Positions 60,690-64,000 of a stretch of 64,000 nucleotides of DNA are shown in pieces. Below the pieces are notes generated by a model. That model ran no database searches. It was not told the DNA's origin and worked only from the letters and a program-made list of their open reading frames with translations. This DNA is from Kalaharituber pfeilii (taxonomy: Eukaryota; Ascomycota; Pezizomycetes; Pezizales; Pezizaceae), in contig WHUZ01000093.1 in NCBI GenBank assembly GCA_015179045.1, positions 1 through 64,000 of the forward strand. The letters run 5' to 3'. The position numbers were made by a program, and so were the translations under genes. Position 1 is the stretch's first letter. Each line of letters opens with the position of its first letter.

Positions 60690-62158
60690 TTTTTCTTCTT
60701 TTTTTTCGTCTCGTAATCCCGCATACAGTGTATTGTACCAATGTGTGTTGAATAAATCCTGGTTCTTGCTGAACTCCTCCGAATAGGCTCTCGATGAGGT
60801 TGTGCATTGATATCCTCAGGGTAAATCGTCATGTGTTGTGAGCATGCTGTGTCGAGAGTCCATGCAGTACTGACAGCAGCATTAGTTTCACCATTGAAAC
60901 CAAAGTTTAGCCAGGAATCACTAGTTTCCGTAATGTTCGTTTCGGTAACGTTTGCCTGCTTGGAAGCTCGGTTTTGTTCTGTTCTTGAAACGGCATTCAG
61001 ATTCGGTATGTGAGGTGTCCTGGAACCCTCGAGTTTTGCAGAATCTACATGGTTCCCTGGTAGTAGTGAAGGCGGTAGCTAGTTCTGGGTCCTCCTTGTA
61101 TTTCTTGGTTGGTCGCGGGGGGATTTTCTTAAGCCTGAGTACCACATTGGAGTAGGTTGGGACGTCTTCTTCAGTCATGATGTTATCGATGATATTGATA
61201 TAAGGCTGTATCTTAGGGAGTGTATTGAGAAGAGTAGTAGCTTTCCAAGAGTCTGTTTGGGTGAAGTGTTTAATACCAGCAGCCAGCGAAGTAGTACCTG
61301 CGGTGGCACTGGCTACACTGGTTGCCAGCTTACGCCAATGCGTTTCGAAGGTCGTAATATGGTCAGCCATTATGGTTTTCCGATCATCGAATCGTAATTG
61401 TATAACATTGAAGAATAGGGCAGCCACTGGCAGATGGGTTCGGGTTCGGCCTTGATATGTGTTCTTAGGAATTTTCCATGCCTGAGCTGCTGTCGTTGCT
61501 GCCCTTATCACCATTTGGGGCTCTTCTTCACAGCTTTCCATGATATAGTCCAGCGCTTTATCACTTTTATCTTGCCATTTAGTGAAGTCTGCCGTGTTTG
61601 TAGGTTCCTGGGTTTGGTCTCCAGTCACTATGTCAAGTAGCTTTTGTCTCCGAAGCTGTCGTGTGACCTCAATGGCCCATGCGGGGTAATCTTCTTCGTT
61701 GGTAAGCTTTTTCGAAATTCGGGGCGAGATTTTTAGCATCTCCGAGAGGTGTGATGTCAGCGCGGTGGAGGAGGTCGTAGGGTCTGTAGGTGCCATTCCT
61801 CGTTTTTACTGATAAGCGGTATTGATGTTCGATTAATCGGGATATGCAGACGGAATAGTATGCGGCAGAGCACCCCGGGCGCATAACCTGCAGTATCACG
61901 CTTTCGAGCGGGAAGAAAATAGATGGTTCGATTGATGTCTCGTAACCAGACGCTGACTAATGATGATCCAAGGATAGGATTTTGCCGCTTTAAATGTCCT
62001 TCGCAGCGGCCCGACAATCTTCCGAAAGACAGGGATATAAGCAAGGATATGAACAATATCATACAACTGTCCGCCGGTTGCAACTTCATCCGCTTAAGCA
62101 TCCGCCGGCTACCCAATCCATCCGCATGAGGTGCCAGGATTAGCCCGTCGGTGCAACA
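60690..62158 (-). mobile_element. Decayed Ty1/copia-type LTR retrotransposon fragment
   Basis: Read on the minus strand. A possible LTR of about 270 bp (62158-61889) begins TGTTGCACC and ends TACTGCA. It is followed by a leader, a gag frame (61796-60921) and, in another frame, the start of a protease (about 60940-60700). There is no integrase, reverse transcriptase or second LTR. The protease reading ends in an A-rich run (minus strand) at 60690-60715, so the element is truncated there. The LTR call rests only on the TG...CA ends and position, and no second copy was found in the window. Confidence 0.65.
60921..61796 (-). CDS. Copia-type Gag polyprotein (UBN2-like) of the retrotransposon fragment
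   Basis: An uninterrupted frame of 291 residues beginning MAPTDPTTSS. The gag fold is recognised from LTNEEDYPAWAIEVTRQL, then ALDYIMESCEEEPQMVIR, and FFNVIQLRFDD. A zinc knuckle near the end has Cys-x2-Cys-x9-His-x4-Cys spacing (CRFCKTRGFQDTSHTESEC). Gag forms the particle that packages element RNA. The frame ends in KRYRNEHYGN-stop, whereas another frame continues KQANVTETNITETSDSW into LDTACSQHMT, the protease active-site region (usually DSG or DTG). Gag and pol are therefore disconnected by a one-base shift. Copia elements normally make one gag-pol polyprotein, so this copy is dead or misread. Confidence 0.85.
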   Translation of the reverse strand: MAPTDPTTSSTALTSHLSEMLKISPRISKKLTNEEDYPAWAIEVTRQLRRQKLLDIVTGDQTQEPTNTADFTKWQDKSDKALDYIMESCEEEPQMVIRAATTAAQAWKIPKNTYQGRTRTHLPVAALFFNVIQLRFDDRKTIMADHITTFETHWRKLATSVASATAGTTSLAAGIKHFTQTDSWKATTLLNTLPKIQPYINIIDNIMTEEDVPTYSNVVLRLKKIPPRPTKKYKEDPELATAFTTTREPCRFCKTRGFQDTSHTESECRFKNRTKPSFQAGKRYRNEHYGN

Positions 62159-62942
62159 CAACGGGACCTGTTCTACTTGGGTAAGGCTGGGGCTGGCGGG
62201 TTTTTATCCAATAAGACAAATATCCAATAATCGCCACCGGCTCTAATTGGCTCGGGCAAGCAAAGTTGATCTAAAATGCAGGTTACCGAATATGACAGGA
62301 TCCAATATGAGAGGCTCCACTATCATATATCATACAGGCTTTTTTATTTCTAAAATCAAGTAGCGGACAAATAGATAGCCCGGATTGAGGCAGGCGAACC
62401 ATTTCTCGACCGGGTCGCCCTCTACGTCATCCTTCCTCCTCCTTTTCTTCTACAAGTCCTCCCAACTCTGCCAGATGACTGTTTCACCGTTTTCTTCTTG
62501 GGCCGCTCCAGCTCGACGCACTCGAACACCACGAACCCTGCGCTTCACGCCTCCCCACAGGTGCAGCGCACCTCACATGTGCTCCACTGTTAGTCTGTAG
62601 CCAGGTGTAGTTGGTGAGTGCTCTCCTACTCCACTTCACAAGCCTCCCCTTCCCTAGTTACTACTCTAACGCACCACCACAGACTCTGATGATTAAATTT
62701 TTACTATAAATCTACTCTGCGGGAGTTATCTGGTTGTCGGAAGTGATATGTTAGCTAGAAAGTTCTAAAACAGGTGGAATTCGTGGGATCTTTCGATAAG
62801 AGGCTTGGACTCTGCATATTGTGGAGGCCTTGGCCTCACCTGAAAATGGTTCTCACTGCCGCACTCGACGCTATTTTCGTGGCCGGAATCTCCCGCAAAT
62901 TCGAGTGGCTGTGATGCACAATCGTCAGTCCCGAACTGCTTG
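62159..62942. other. Spacer between copia fragment and mirrored element
   Basis: No gene or repeat that I can define. Confidence 0.4.
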
Positions 62943-63900
62943 CAATGAATCCAACAGGCCAGGCCAGGCCAGGCCAACCGGAGGCCTGGACTGGCCTGGA
63001 CCGGCCCAGGCGGCCTGAAACAATCAGGCCAATCAGGCCGGTCCAGACCATTCAGGCCGGTCCAGACCATTCAGGCTGGCCCAGGCCAACCAGGCCGGTC
63101 CAGACCATTCAGGCTGGCCCAGGCCAACCAGGCCGGTCCAGGCCATTCAGGCTGGCCCAGGCCAACCAGGCCGGTCCAGGCCATTCAGGCTGGCCCAGAC
63201 CATTCAGGCCGGTCCAGGCCGACCAGGCCAGTCCAGGCCGACCAGGCCATTTACGTAAATTCAAGCGATTTTGGAATTTAACCCAGGTGAATTAGATTTT
63301 AATAGTCCTGGATATTTCCACTATCAGTAATTGACAGTTGCGCATCAGGTATCATCATCGAAGAATTGAGTCCAGTCTGTTGTATTATCTGGAAGGCCCA
63401 TCATTTCTAAAATATTTCTTAGTATATATACTTGAATACAAAGTGTGATACATACTTGACAAAAGTCGTAGACCGCTGCTGTTTAAAATTCTAGACATAT
63501 GGGAGATTCTACTCATTTAAATACTCAAACAATCTGGTAAATACTGGCCTCAATTCACCTGGATAGCTGTGGAGTGATTCGTTTAATTGGCCTGAATGGC
63601 CTGAACCGGCCTGAATGGCCTGAACCGGCCTGAATGGCCTGAACCGGCCTGAATGGCCTGAACCGGCCTGAATGGCCTGAACCGGCCTGAATGGCCTGAA
63701 CCGGCCTGAATGGCCTGAACCGGCCTGAATGGCCTGAACCGGCCTGAATGGCCTGAACCGGCCTGAATGGCCTGAACCGGCCTGAATGGCCTGGACCGGC
63801 CTGGTTGGCCTGATTCATGTGGATCAGGTCGGTCCAGGCCGGTCCAGGCTGGTCCAGGCGGTTTCAGTCCAATGCAGATCACGGCCTGTTGGATTCATTG
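62943..63900. mobile_element. Inverted-repeat element with mirrored GGCC-rich tandem arrays
   Basis: The outer ends are perfect inverted copies of CAATGAATCCAACAGGC at 62943-62959 and 63884-63900. Directly inside each end lies a tandem array. The left, about 62955-63250, has units such as GGCCGGTCCAGGCCATTCA. The right, about 63588-63860, has 19-bp units GGCCTGAATGGCCTGAACC repeated about 11 times. The reverse complement of the right array resembles the left, so the arrays form mirror images around about 330 bp of non-repetitive A/T-rich sequence. It has no coding frame. No clear target duplication is seen. This looks like a non-autonomous DNA element with repeated subterminal binding sites. 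The Pro/Arg/Gly-rich frames here are artefacts. Confidence 0.7.
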
Positions 63901-64000
63901 GTTAAACCGATCCTAATATTTGAGAGACTTGCAACACAGTCTATAGACATTACGAGAGGACGAAATTCAACACCATGAGCAACTGCTTGACTTGAGGCAC

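Noticed and set aside
62945..63882. Pro/Arg/Gly-rich repeat proteins
   Set aside because: Frames exist on both strands of a GGCC-rich tandem array. There is no unique sequence or start context.

Overview
The window looks like nuclear DNA of a filamentous ascomycete (Pezizomycotina). Introns are short (about 40-105 bp) with GT...AG ends and CTAAC-type branch points. The genes include an NADPH oxidase of the NoxA class, a Sln1-type hybrid histidine kinase and other fungal families. Gene-flanking DNA is rich in A, T and C homopolymers. No species can be named from the sequence alone.

Layout. 2.8-6.5 kb: a MIZ/SP-RING (SUMO E3 ligase-like) protein with a huge polyglutamine tract (+). 8.6-10.0 kb: a TDG/Mug-type mismatch uracil/thymine DNA glycosylase (-), split by a one-base frameshift. 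10.9-12.0 kb: the GTPase Ran/Gsp1 (-), seven exons including a 15-nt microexon. 13.2-15.2 kb: NADPH oxidase NoxA (-), seven exons. 20.3-20.9 kb: a small fungal membrane protein (+). 23.8-26.5 kb: a repeat island with a Mutator-like foldback element, a pogo-like MITE that itself holds a smaller foldback, and a 70-bp minisatellite of about 15.5 copies. 30.3-31.9 kb: ubiquilin/Dsk2 (+) with a frameshift inside its UBA domain. 34.5-38.6 kb: a Sln1/TcsB-type osmosensing histidine kinase (-). 46.4-47.6 kb: a quinone oxidoreductase (+). 50.0-51.2 kb: an F-box-like protein (+). 51.9-54.2 kb: a TM9/EMP70 nonaspanin (+). 55.3-56.0 kb: a charged coiled-coil protein (-). 57.4-57.9 kb: a small probably mitochondrial protein (-). 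60.7-62.2 kb: a decayed Ty1/copia gag with a trace of protease and a possible LTR (-). 62.9-63.9 kb: an inverted-repeat element built from mirrored GGCC-rich arrays.

The genes are mostly unrelated housekeeping and signalling loci separated by long gene-poor stretches (notably 15.2-20.3, 20.9-30.3 and 38.6-46.4 kb). There is no operon or gene cluster. Loose functional links are redox and stress signalling (NoxA, Sln1-type kinase, quinone reductase) and ubiquitin/SUMO biology (MIZ ligase, Dsk2, F-box-like protein), but nothing shows that they act together.

Four genes (MIZ, TDG, Dsk2, histidine kinase) each need exactly one extra base to restore a conserved reading frame, in two of them at a run of five G/C. 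That one-sided pattern points to base-calling errors in the assembly rather than to four real mutations. I found no convincing undescribed multi-gene system. The most unusual content is the repeat island and the mirrored GGCC element.
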